NCBI GenBank assembly: GCA_020746105.1
Contig: CM036639.1
Location: forward strand, 1,302,001-1,366,000
Direction: 5' to 3'
Length of the DNA stretch: 64,000 bases
From: Trogon surrucura
Taxonomy: Eukaryota; Chordata; Aves; Trogoniformes; Trogonidae
Below the pieces are notes generated by a model that worked only from the letters and a program-made list of their open reading frames with translations, was not told where the DNA came from and ran no database searches. Of this stretch, positions 35,801 through 47,800 are shown one piece after another. Made by a program: the position numbers and the translations under genes. The stretch's first letter is position 1; the number at the start of each line of letters is the position of its first letter.

Positions 35801-38800
35801 ACATTCTGCCCAGCCGTGGTCCCGTGAAAGGGTTTGAAAGCCAGAGCGCAAAAAACCAAAGCAAGTTTTTCCCTTCTGAGAATTTACTGGGCTGAACGTC
35901 TCTCCCGAAATGACCTCGTGAACCAGCGGCTTCTTCCCCGGGGATAAAGCAGGTTTTGCTCTCTTAACGCAGACGCATGGCTAAACTGTTCAAATTTGCT
36001 TCTGTTTGCAGATGTTCTCAAACAACGACGAAGCTGTGATCAACAAGAAACTTCCGAAAGAGCTGCTGCTTCGGTAAGCCCCTCCCTTCGGCTCGGGACT
36101 GGCGCGTGCTGGGATTCGCAGCCGGGAGCTGGTTCTGCTGGGGCAGCCCCGAGCCGGGAGCTTGGCTTGGGTCGCCGGCAGAGTCGCAGGCAAACAGAAG
36201 CAGATCAAAGGTCTGGTGAATACTTGGGGTTTGGTTTTTCAGACGTTGAATTCGCTTGCTGGTTGCCTGTTGTGTAGACAGAAGAGCTGTAGGACTGAAG
36301 TCCTTCGTGAAAATAAAGGGCAGGCTGGGCTGATGTGCAGAGCAGGGCTCTGCCTCTGTCTAAAGCGTTTGGTTTTTAAAGAAAATGAGTTCCTGTGCTC
36401 CAGTTACGCTCGAGCAGACTTTGTCCTCTTTGTCATCGGTAAGGGACAGATGTCCAGCACCCTGCAGGACGGTCCTGTTGGCAGGATCGAACCCCCTGTC
36501 CCTTCCCCAGCGCAAGCGCCGTGTGAGGAAAAACTCCTTCTGACTCGCTTGTGGGATAAAATGAAGAAGGAAAAGCCCGACTGCCTTTTCTTTTGGCTGC
36601 TCTGCCTCCTCTGTGCTCTGTCACCGTGTCTCCCACCGCCTTCGGTTTCTCTTATTCCAGTGTTGTTCCCCCAAAAGCAAGACGTGTGGCTTCTGGAGCC
36701 CTCCTGGCTGGTGATGTGGGTAGTTGGGGTTTTTTCAGGCAACTGGTTGTCTGTGCTCTGTTAAATTGGCGTTCAGGGCCTGGAAGAGACGAGTGACCTG
36801 CGGCAGGATGCAGGATGGAGGAAGACACGATAGGATGCCCGAGCCCGGATGGGTTTGCGCAGTTTCTTGCAGGCGACAGCGGTCGTCTTCACCCACCGCT
36901 CGCCCTGAACCATTGGTGCCGGTGTGTTTCAGCAAAAGGGGAGCTTGAAGAGCGAGAAGAACATCTCTCTGGATTTCCTGCGAGGGAAGGGATTCTTTTT
37001 CTGGTGGGAGCGAGCAGGCAGGGGTATTGCAGACGCGACAAAACCAGGATTTGCCCTTGCTGTGAGGGCGGAGGGGAGCTGAGGAGGGCACTGGCACATG
37101 AGAGAGAAGGGAAACTGGTCAGGAGAGGAGGATTGGGGAGTTTAATTGAGGTTCTGGGGAGAAGAGGTGTGTGGGCACGGGGCTCCCAAGCAGCAGGACC
37201 TTGCTTAGCGTGTGGATGAGCTTTCTGCTAGATCAAAGTGGAATAATCCCGAGTGGGACCAGTAAAGCGCCGCTTGGATCCCTGCGAGAGAGCTGGGGGT
37301 TGAGGAGCAGCACTGGAGAAGGATCCATGGTGAGTAGGAGGGAAGATCCTGCACCAAGCAGGGAACGTCGTCGGTGCGAGCCGTGGAAATGTTGGTGTCT
37401 GGATATTGCCGAGTGTGCCAAGCTGCTGCAGAGCAGAGCAACCCCTGGGCGGGTGTGGAACCTGGGAGAAATCATAGAATCATCACAGAATCATAGAATG
37501 TCAGGGATTGGAAGGGACCTCGAAAGATCATCCAGTCCAATCCCCCTGCCAGAGCAGGAACGCCCAGATAATGCTACACAGGAACGTGTCCCGGCGGGTC
37601 TGGAATGTCTCCAGAGAAGGAGACTCCACAACCTCCCTGGGCAGCCTGGGCCAGGGCTCCGTCACCCTCACTGAGAAGAAGTTTCTTCTCGAGTTTAAGT
37701 GGAACCTCTGATGTTCCAGTTTCAGCCCATTACCCCTTGTCCTATCAGTGGTTGTCACTAAGAAGAGCCTGGCTCCATCCTCGTGACGCTCACCCTTTAT
37801 AAATCGGGAGTTTATCGGTGTTAAAGTCCGTAAGTAACGGTTCTGAGGGTTGGATTCCCTGGTAGCGTACTGTGGAAATGAATCCGCGGGGACTGACAGT
37901 GCAGCCTTTGAAAGAGACACTTGGAGGCGTTCGTTGGCAGGAATCTCCCGTAAATGAGCGTCGCTGTCGGCCGGACAAAGGCCTCTGTGTTTGGGCAGAG
38001 CTGCCGCGCGATGGCTTGTCCTGGTTTGTTCGTGCTGCAGATGGCATCGGTGCCTCGTGTGTGCGGCTGCGAAGTGGGAAGCCGCACTTGAGCGAAGTGG
38101 AAGGGTAGGAGGATGTGAACGGGGTGAAGGGCAGCCTCTGTCGCGCCCCGAGATACAGAAATGTGTCGGCGAGGGTGGGCTGGAGGTGGCGAGGGCCGTC
38201 CCCGGGAGTCGCCCCGCGAAGCGTGTCCGTGATTCCGCCGCCACGTCCTGCTCCGTCCCACGGGGTTGGGACGTTTGTCCTGTATTTCCCCGAGAGCGGG
38301 ACTGGGACCGACGCCGTCCTGCAGCACGTGGGCAGAGGGATCGGCTGACGGGTCACAAATCCTTCTCCTGGCACCGCCGCTCCTGCTTCGGCTTTGTCAC
38401 CCGCCAGCTGAATTTCCGGCAGCTTACACCTGTAGACACGAATACACCTTCACGCGGATTAGAAACCAGCAGGGAGCAGAGCTCCCTTGGCCGCCCTCGT
38501 TGCTTCGCTGCTGCCCGAGCGTCTGGCTCGGCGACTCGGGGGATTGGGGGTCCCCATTGGCTCCGGCTGAGGTGGTTCCCCCAGGAAGGTCCCTGTGTCC
38601 CTGGTAATGCTCCCCTGTTGAGGAGATGCCCTCATCCTTGGAGCCTGCCGGCCACTCCTTGCCTGAGCACCAACCCCAGCCCTGTTCTTCCTGCGGTGGT
38701 CTCTGCTGGCTCCCTGAAGCTCGACTCTCAGCGTGACGTGTGGCCGCTGAACAGCTGAACGCGCGGCCGAGGGGACCGGCCTGCGGGAGTTCATCTTTTC

Positions 38801-41800
38801 CTCGCTGGTTCATGGGCAGGTCAAGCAGTTTCCAGTTCTCTCCTGGCATAAGCGGCTTTTATTCCGCGCTGCTGCCCGCGAGCCCCTTCTCGGCACATCC
38901 AGTCCGGGCACTGGCTTCGCTCTCTGACCCTCAAGCTCCACCGTTGGTTTATTCCTTGAGTTCTGCTCGGCACGAGGAGGCGACGGCGCCCGTGGGGGCG
39001 AGGTGGCTGCGGAGCTGGAGTTTCTCTCCCCCTCGCCAGCCCGTCGGCGTCGAACGGGCACGGAGCGGAACTTCACCGGAGTCACCGGCGTAAACCGACG
39101 GCGATAATTTTAGAAGGGTCTAAGCCCGCTCACCTCAAACCCAGCACCCAGGGATTTCGTTAGTCTTGACCCTAATCTAATTAGAGCGCAGTGGGAAAGT
39201 GAGGAGTCCTAGAAAACCCTGAGTGCATTAAAGAGCTTGAAACCCGAAAAATGCTGTAACCCCCGCGCGTTTTGGCGAAACCGTCCGGCGCTGAACTGCT
39301 CAGGCAAAGCCCCGGACGCAGGGAGTCGCTTTGCGAATTCCCGCCGGGAGCGCTCGCTCTGCCCGCACCAGGTGACAAAGTCACTGGTGTGGATTGTTTT
39401 CTTACCGCCAACTCTGAAGAGTTAAAAAAAAAAAAAGCCAATAGGAGAGTGCAGCAGGTGAGCAAAACAGCAGTGCTGCGTGTCGGGCGTGGAAGCAGCC
39501 ATCGCAGCCTTTCGGGATGTGAAGGCAGGGTGAGGAAAGCCAACGGCTTGAGGAAAACCCAACGGCTTGAGGAAAACCCAACGGCTTGAGGAAAACCCAA
39601 CGGCTTGAGGAAAGCCAACGGCTTGAGGAAAGCCACGGCTTGAGAAGCGCCGCTGAGCCCGCTGCTCTTTTCTCTGCTTCTTTTCACCAGGTTAAACCCA
39701 AATCTGGGCAGAGCAGCTGCGAGCTCCGAAGGGTCTGATGCTTGGGACGGCCCCGCGAGGTTGATGCTTCTCCAGTTCCCTCTGTTACTGGGAGGGTGTG
39801 GAGCTGCCTGGCTGAGTTGTCTCTGGATCTCCCCGTGTGTTTCCTCAGCAGAAAGTGCACGATTTCCAAGGAACGTGCAGGTTCCCTCCGCCGTGTTGGG
39901 TGTTACTCAGGTTGCTGCAGAGAGCCCCAGGATTTCGTGCCTCTGCTGTTGGAAGGTGCCAACTGCTCAGTCGTTGCAGCACGCCGCTTGTTCGTGGGGT
40001 TTGGGTTTTTAATTATTATTTTTTTAACGTTCCCCAGCAGCTCCTCGGCGAAGCAAAAAGCCCGTCCTTGGGGCTGCATTGGAAGACTTTACTCAGGTCG
40101 CTGTGCCCACAGAGCTCGAGCCGTGCTCCTGCCGCTCTCTCCAGCTCGCGCGGAGGGGCTGGAGCTGGTTGTGGAGCGACCAAAAGGCACGGCAGGGCAG
40201 GGACGGCGGCTGGAAGAGGGATTTTTGCAGCCCAGCTCTGCTGAGTCATTGGCTGACGCTCTCGAACAAACGCGAGAGCGGTTCAGAGAACACTGGGGGC
40301 AAAAAAAAAAGCTCTCGAGCTTTTCCGAGCCAAAGTCTCCAAGTTAGACGAGGGAACTCAGAGGGGAGAGGGATGGGTGCGTTGCCGTGTCAACATCCCT
40401 CTTGCTGCTGGGTAGACTGGGAAGGGAAGAGCAGGAGGGAGAAAAGAATTTGGCCGAGCCCTAATAGCCCCGGTAGAGGGATGAGATGGTTATTAATAGC
40501 CTGGGATTTCCGTGCAGAAAGCGGTTTGAATGAAAACGTGGGAAGCCTGTGCAGTTACTGACCTAGGCACTGCTCCCGTGGAGTCTGATTTATGTATTTT
40601 TTTGCTCATGCAAAGGAGATTCAGGGTGAAAGTGAAGGTTTTCCTGGGCTTCTCTCATTTAAAGTTTAAAATATGAAAGCACCCGCGCGTATTGTTGCAT
40701 TCACACACTTGTATTATCTTGGCAAAACCATTTTGTCCTGTAGTTTTATAATTGCTATCGACGAGAGCAGGACCTCACCACCCTTCCACTGCCCGCAAAC
40801 CTCTGGTTTGTGGCACATGATTGTGTGTACGGCTGGAAACCATAAAATAACCCTCCTGACACGGTGGTGCCGACGGGTTGGTGCCTTCGCAGGCGGGGGC
40901 TGAGAGAGAAACCCCGATGTCTCAGCCCAGCGTAGCCCCGCCAGGTGTTTCTGCCTCAATTCCTTTGTCCCCACGAACAGGACGGCGCTGGCGGAGGAGT
41001 GACACACGGCCAGGAGCCACCGCGCCGGCTCCGTCCCGAGCGCGTCTCTCCCCGACGCGACCCGGCGAGTGGTGGGGCTGGCGGAGCCCGGCGGCTCCTC
41101 CTGCCTCTGCGTCACCAGCGCTCGCGGTTGGCCCGGCGGCAGGGAAAGAGCCGCGCGCCGAGATGGGGCCGTCGCCTCGGAACGATCTCGGTTATGGCGC
41201 CGTCGTGTCCGCCGGGCGCGGGTGCTCCTGCTGGATCCCCACCTGACGGGACGCTTGACTGCGCGGTACCCGGCAGCGTCCGTTTTGGGAAATAATCCCT
41301 CGAGTGCAAGGTCTGGGGGGAATATTTGCTGCTGGCTCCGTGTCCATGCTTTGCTCCCCTTCCGTAGCGGCCAGCTCGACGCCTCTTGTCACGGTTCAGC
41401 CATGAAAAAGAAGTTTTCAGCCATGAAAAAGAAGTTTTCAGCCATGAAAAAGAAGTTTTCAGCCATGAAAAAGAAGTTTTCAGCCATGAAAAAAGAAGTT
41501 TTGCTGCCTCCAGCCTTTCCCCTCTCCCCTTCGTTTCCCGTGTTCTCGTTGTTTTCCGTGCAGACAAACCAGTAACAGATCCTTTGTGTCTGTTGCAGGA
41601 TTTTCTCTTTCCTGGACGTGGTCACTCTGTGTCGTTGTGCTCAAGTTTCCAGGGTAAGAACCTCCCTCCTCGCCGGTGGGTTTTTTACGGCGCTCGGGTT
41701 GGGGTGACGATCCTCGCTCCGTGCCAGGCGGGCAGGGTTTGTCCCCGGGAGCTCTGAGCCACCCAACGACTGAGACAGAATGTTGTTTCTCAAAAGACAT

Positions 41801-44800
41801 ACCAGGGTTGCCGCTGGCCTTTTTTTTTGGGGGGGGGTATTTTTATTTTTTTCCTATTAACAACGCATTTTCATTTTTTTCCCCCGCTAAAGGCGTGGAA
41901 TGTTCTGGCCCTGGATGGCAGCAACTGGCAGCGAATCGACCTGTTTGATTTCCAGAGGGATATCGAGGTATAATAAAGCCACACACAAACCCATTTTTCA
42001 CGTTAAAATGTAATTACAACCCAGAATGGATTAATACTCCCAGCGTAACCCTTTTTACCTTCCCTGGAGAGAGGAATCGTTAATTCCAGTTCTTCTGAGC
42101 TTCAGGGAGCCCTGACAATCCGTTCAGCTTTTGCAAAGGGGCGGGATTGTGTGTCTGTGCTCAGAGTTGAAGGCAGTGAGTAGGGGGCAAGTATTTTTTT
42201 AAGTGTGTTCTGAAAACAGAAATAAGTGGGCAGAGGTGTGTGCCTGCTGCTGCGAGGCACAGCTTCGGCCGCTTCTCCTTTTGCTGAAGGAAATGCTGAC
42301 CTAGGGCAGGCTTAGACTCTTTTCTGAGACGTGGCCTGCAATAAGTCTGTCCTTTTCCTGCCTGACACCAAAAATTGGAACTTAAGGGAAGGTGATTCCG
42401 TGGGAGGGGGTCAAAACTGTCCCCGAAAGGTGCGAAAAGCTGCTCCGGGTTTGGAAATGCTTCGGTGTCGCTGCTGTGCGTCAGCTGGAGGGGAACGGCT
42501 GCTGGTCTTAAAATTAAAATCGTGTTAATTAGGGAAAGGGGTGAGGAAAAAAAAACTCATTTTTTCGCATCGTCTTTAAAACACGTTGCAGGAGGGAGCG
42601 TGAGGCTGCATCAGTGTGACCCGTTGCAGACAGACATAACCCGGGTGGTGACCGGAGATTCGCACCGTGGGGGGACCCGGCAGGAAATACTGATTTGTGG
42701 CGGAAAGAGTTAAAATAACCCCTTTTAATCATTCCTGGTCTCTCCATCTTCAGAAGCTGAATAATTCTCCCTGCCTTAGGTTGTTCTCGTGGCCTTTTGC
42801 TCTCTCCCCCAGCGCCGTTTTAACCCGGAGCGACAAACTCGTCGCGCTGCCGAGTCTCGCGCGCGGCTCTTTGACCGGCGGGGCGGGACCGGTTGGGTTT
42901 GTGACGCGGTTCCTCCTCTGTCCCCCGCAGGGCCGAGTGGTGGAGAACATTTCCAAGCGGTGCGGCGGGTTCCTGCGCAAGCTGAGCCTGCGAGGCTGCC
43001 AGGGGGTCGGAGACAACGCGTTAAGGTAGCTCCACAAATTCTGGTTTTTTTTCTTCCCAGCGTGATGTGAGGAACGAATCAGTTTCTAGAGAGGGTTGGG
43101 AATAATTTAGGGATGTTTTGGAGCCGAGGTCGCTTTGTGTCTGACTTAAGACATCGAGAGCGCCGACGTTGAAGCCTTTAATTGATCATTTTTCTCAATT
43201 CCCATCAAAATAACGCCGGCTGCCGCTACGGGCTAAGCAACAACTGGCACCGAGTCACAAGCTTTTGCCTTTAGGCTGGGGAATCCCAAGGCAGGATCTA
43301 GGGCAGCGTAAAATATTTATTTCTTTTTTTTTTTTTTTACTTACTTACTTGGTCGGGGACGATTTTGTAAAATTGTAAAAACGTGCCGCGGCTCAGACAA
43401 ACGGAAAATAACGCCTGAAAAATAACCCCGTTTTCCCCCTTCCCTGCGGTGAAGGACGTTTGCACAGAACTGCAGGAATATTGAAGTGTTGAACCTGAAC
43501 GGCTGCACCAAGATCACAGATGCGTGAGTAAAACTCTTCTTGTCCTGCTCGGACAGGGGGGTTGGACTGGATGATCCTCTGAGGTCCCTTCCAACCCCCA
43601 CATTCTGTGATTCTCCAGCTACCTCGTCGTCCCCTTCTGCGTGTGCCCCGCGTCAGCCCCCATCCCTGGGTTTTAGGGGCTCGTAGGTGACGTGACGCGC
43701 GTCCCTTGGTGTCTCAGAGTGACTCTGTGTCCCGTGTGCTCTCTTCCAGCACGTGCACCAGCCTCAGTAAGTTCTGCTCGAAGCTCAGGCACCTCGATTT
43801 GGCTTCCTGCACCTCCATAACCAACCTCTCCCTGAAGGCTCTCAGGTAGGAGGCAAATCGACCCCACGTTGGCTTTGGCCGGGCGGTTCCAGGTCACCCC
43901 CCTCCTCCTCGTCCCTCCCGTGGCGGCTCGGCCATCACCCGCTGTGCCGAGACCCAGGAGGAGGACTCAGAGCTCTCCTCGACCCCCTTTGTCTCCATCC
44001 CAGCAGTTACGAGCAGGAAGGGAAGAACCACGCTCTGTTAAACCTTTGGAAAGGGGATTTTGGGGGGGAGGCAGAAGTCTTAGTCCGCCTTTTTCAAACC
44101 CTCACGGGCAGCTTCTTCACCGGCGGTTGTTGGTAGAAGGTGACCTCCAGGGTGTGACTGTTCATCTTTTTAAACTGCTTAGGAGGCATAGAACTGCTTA
44201 AATCTGCTAAGTGGGGTGGCCAAGTAAAGTAGGAAAAGGAAGGGACAGGCAGACGTTGGTGGGAAGATATTGGGACAGAGAAAAGGAGGCAAAAAAACCC
44301 ACTAAAGGTAACGATAGGGGCCAACCTGTAAAAACAAAATTAAAAATCAAGTGATATAGTGGTGGAATAAAATAAGGTAGAGGAATGCTGTCTCATGGGG
44401 GAAAAAATAACGGAATCGTAGACACCCGAAGGAAATGCAGAACTAAAAGAGCAAATGAATGACTAAATTATCTTTGTAGATGCATTGAAATACTTTGAGC
44501 CTGGTTTTTCCTTCCCTCGAGGGTCTTCGTCCTTGTCTCCAGTTTCACGTGGTCAGATTTGCGCTGCGGGTGGCTCCGCTACGTGTGCGGGTGTCTGTCC
44601 CCGACTGCAGATTAGGGGGCTCCTCGCAGAGCTGCGCCTGCCAAGCCCGAGACCTGCCCCGGGTTTGGGTTGTGGCGAGATCCAGAAAGCCCAGAGCGTC
44701 TGTGCTCCCGCGGGGACTGGAAGGGGGGACACACTGGGGTGAACCCGTGGCGGTTTTACGCCGCTGAAACGCTGCGTCGGAGCTCCCGGAGCTGCCCCTG

Positions 44801-47800
44801 GAGAAGAACGTCTGGCAGGAGCGTTCCGGGGGCGTAGGTGCCCACCAGAAACGGGCATTTCCCAGGTTCTCAAAGGGCGGTTTCTTTCCGAAACAAACCC
44901 ACGTGTTGGTGGTTTTTTTTTTTGTTTCTCTTTCACCTCCACAGCGAGGGCTGCCCGCTGCTGGAACAGCTGAACATCTCCTGGTGCGACCAAGTGACCA
45001 AGGACGGGCTCCAGGCGCTGGTGCGGGGCTGCGGGGGGCTCCGAGCCCTCTTCCTCAAGGGCTGCACGCAGGTACGGCCCCGCGGGGAGCCGGCGCAGCG
45101 GCTGGCTTCGTCCTGCCGCCGCGGGGAGCAGGGGGTGAAGTACGGTGGGTTCTTCCATTTGCAGAGGTGGTGTGGTGCTGAAATTGCTCACCACCTGCCC
45201 GTCGGAGGTTAACTGCTTTTACTGGAATTCTTTAATAGCTTTGAGCTCAACGTGAGCAGTGGGGTGGCGGAGAAATGCCGTATCTGGCCATAGAATTACT
45301 TGTCTTTTTTTTTTTTTGTCCCCTCATTGGGAACACACTGAGCAAGCTTTTAAAGAGGAGATAACTTTGTTATTCGTGGTTAGATCCGTCTGAACGTTTC
45401 CGAAAGCGCGACGGCGCTTCCATCTGTGCCGGCGATAGAATTTCCTCCGCGTGGATCTCCGGGTCAGTCGGAGAGAATCGCTGGGTCAAGGGCTCCTTGG
45501 AAAGAGCGAGGAGCACGGTGCCGCTCCCTCGAGTAGCTCGTGTGGCTCTTGAGCTCCAATTCTTGTTTTAAAGACACCGCAGAGAGGGATGCGCGTCTCC
45601 TCCGGAGTGTATAAATGGTGCCCTAACTCTTACAGCTGGGAGGGTTGTGGGGGGTTTTGCCCCCTTGTTCTACTCCCCTGTATGCCTTTTTTAATGTTTT
45701 TTTTTTACCTGATAAATCATCAAAAAGCTTAATATATGAAACACTTCACTGTACTACAACTCAATCAAGAGCTACAGCAATGATGGGCCAGGGCGTGGGG
45801 AGCACCAGCCTCAAGCATCGCTCTTCTGCGGGGCGAGGGCTCCTTGCAGAGCTGGCTCGCAGGGTGTGGGGACTGCTAAGCCATTTAAATTTTTTTATTA
45901 TTTTTTTTTCCCCAATTAACGTCAGCTGGTTGCATGCAGATGAACATCTGCACGGTTTTATTTTGCAAAACGCGCCTTTTCCCTGTGCACGGGCACAGAA
46001 AGGCCCAGAAAGGTCACGAAGATGAGCCAGAGCAGTGACACCCAGGCCGTGTGCCCAAAGCCCGGCTGCGGTCGGTGATTTTTCTAAATCTATGCTCCAC
46101 TTGGTTTGGCTTTTTTAAGACGTGAGGTGGGTACACGTGCTGTAAACACGACTTGATTAAAGGTCCGGCGATCTCGGCGTGTTTTGAGAATTCGGGTCGT
46201 CGAAACAGCTCGAGTTCTCGAGTCGTTTGCGGAGCCGTGAGTAACATTGGTGGCAGCACCTCCCCGCTATCGATCACTCGCCCTCTGGTGCTCTGCACCG
46301 ACGAGCAGGAGGCTCTTCTGTCCTGGGAGAGCAGCCTGGATGCGCTGCTGCTCCTCGCCCTGAAAGAAGACGGCTCCAATTCCGCGTACAAATGGTCTCA
46401 CTCGTCCGCCCTCGCTCGTGAACCGTTCCCTTAACTCCTGTAAAGAGTTGCTGATTTCGCCGCTTCGTTAGTTCCGCGTGTTGGGTTAGATCAGCTTTCC
46501 TCTAAATCAGTAACTCGGCCGTGTGGGCTCTTTGAACCCTGTTCCCCGGGTGGTTGAGGGGGGTAAAAAAAGAAAGGCGAGAGCTGCGGTTGAGTGTTCT
46601 GAGGCTGCTCCCTGTCGGTGTCGCAGCCGCGGGTGCTCTTCGCCCTCGACGCTTCGTTTTGAAGCGTTCACTCCGAGTGTTCACAGGTTGAGTCGATCTC
46701 TAAATTCTTTTCTCTTTCCAGCTTGAGGATGAGGCTCTGAAGTACATCGGCGCCCACTGCCCCGAGCTGGTGACTTTAAACCTTCAAACGTGCTTGGTGA
46801 GTGGAGCTCCCCGGGACCTCCCAACCGCCCCCAGCGGAGCCGGGCGTGTGTGCCCCCCGCCCCGCTCGGCCTCACTCGGATGGGCGGGGTGGTTGTGAGT
46901 CTGAGAGACTTATTTTAAAGGAATCTGATGAAAACCGGCTTTTTTAGCGGCGTTCCATAACGCCGAGCGAGCCCCCAACGTGGCGTCGTAGCCTTCACGG
47001 TGCCAGAACCCGTCCCAGGGGGCTTCTGACCCCGTTTGTGGGACGAGCCTCAAAAGTCCTTCCCATGGGGCTGGAGGGTTCGCGTGGGGATCCGGCCGGG
47101 CGGCTCCTCCAGTCTCCTTGTGAAATTCTGTGTGAAAATTGAGCCGAGAAGTGCAATTTCCCTGCACGGGAGGGCTCTAAACCGGTTATTCTGCGCTGCC
47201 AAAACCACCTTTTTGTGCCAAAAAAGAAATGGGAGCGGGCTCGTTATACGTACCGGCTCGCGGGAGCAGAAAGCTGAGCAGGTTCTTGGTTGCCTTTACT
47301 GAAAATACCGAGTTCTGCTCAGTTTCTGTGTGATCTCCCTGCAGAGCTCGGGCTTGAGGAGCCCGCGGACGCGCCCTTCGGTGCCTCAAAATCTCCTTTA
47401 TTCCGTGGGGACTGAGCGCGGCCGCCTCCGAGAACGCGGAACCTCGCGCCTCCGCCTGCGTCGTTGCGGCTTGTGATGGTGGTGTTGTTTTTCTTGTAGC
47501 AAATAACAGATGATGGTCTCATTACAATATGCAGAGGATGCCACAAGTTGCAATCCCTGTGCGCTTCAGGCTGCTGCAACATCACCGACGCCATCCTCAA
47601 CGCCCTGGGACAGAACTGCCCCAGGCTCAGGTGGGTTTTCCCCGGCGGTTCCCTTGCCCCAGCGACCCCGTTACACGTCGGGCGGGGGATTTCAGCGACG
47701 TCCCGAAGGATTTCAGCGACGTCCCGAAGCGTTCGAGCCGGTTTAGGCTCCAGAGGGATTCGGAAAAGGGCTTTTTGCTACGGGATGATCACAGCAGGTG

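Larger units (their letters stand above)
23846..36011 (+). other. FBXL20 intron 1 (12.2 kb)
   Basis: Long first intron starting in the CpG island. It has a 17-base G run at 24238-24254, an intronic CpG-dense block at about 29.2-29.9 kb and a 3-copy 20-bp repeat at 32943-33006. CpG density stays high through much of 29-36 kb. No coding exon, transposon or RNA gene was recognised; many open frames exist only because stops are rare in GC-rich DNA. Confidence 0.8.
36074..41598 (+). other. FBXL20 intron 2 (5.5 kb)
   Basis: This intron holds the CR1 fragment at about 37.47-37.83 kb, the 19-bp array at 39531-39645 and the 21-bp array at 41395-41500 near its 3' end. No exon or RNA gene was recognised in the rest. 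Confidence 0.8.

Noticed and set aside
41386..41757. Open frames with repeated MKKKFSA or FSHEKEV text
   Set aside because: Produced by the 21-bp array inside FBXL20 intron 2; no initiation or splice context.
46153..46434. 93-codon open frame in FBXL20 intron 8
   Set aside because: Normal-looking amino-acid mix, but no recognisable family, and it lies within an intron of a well-defined gene.
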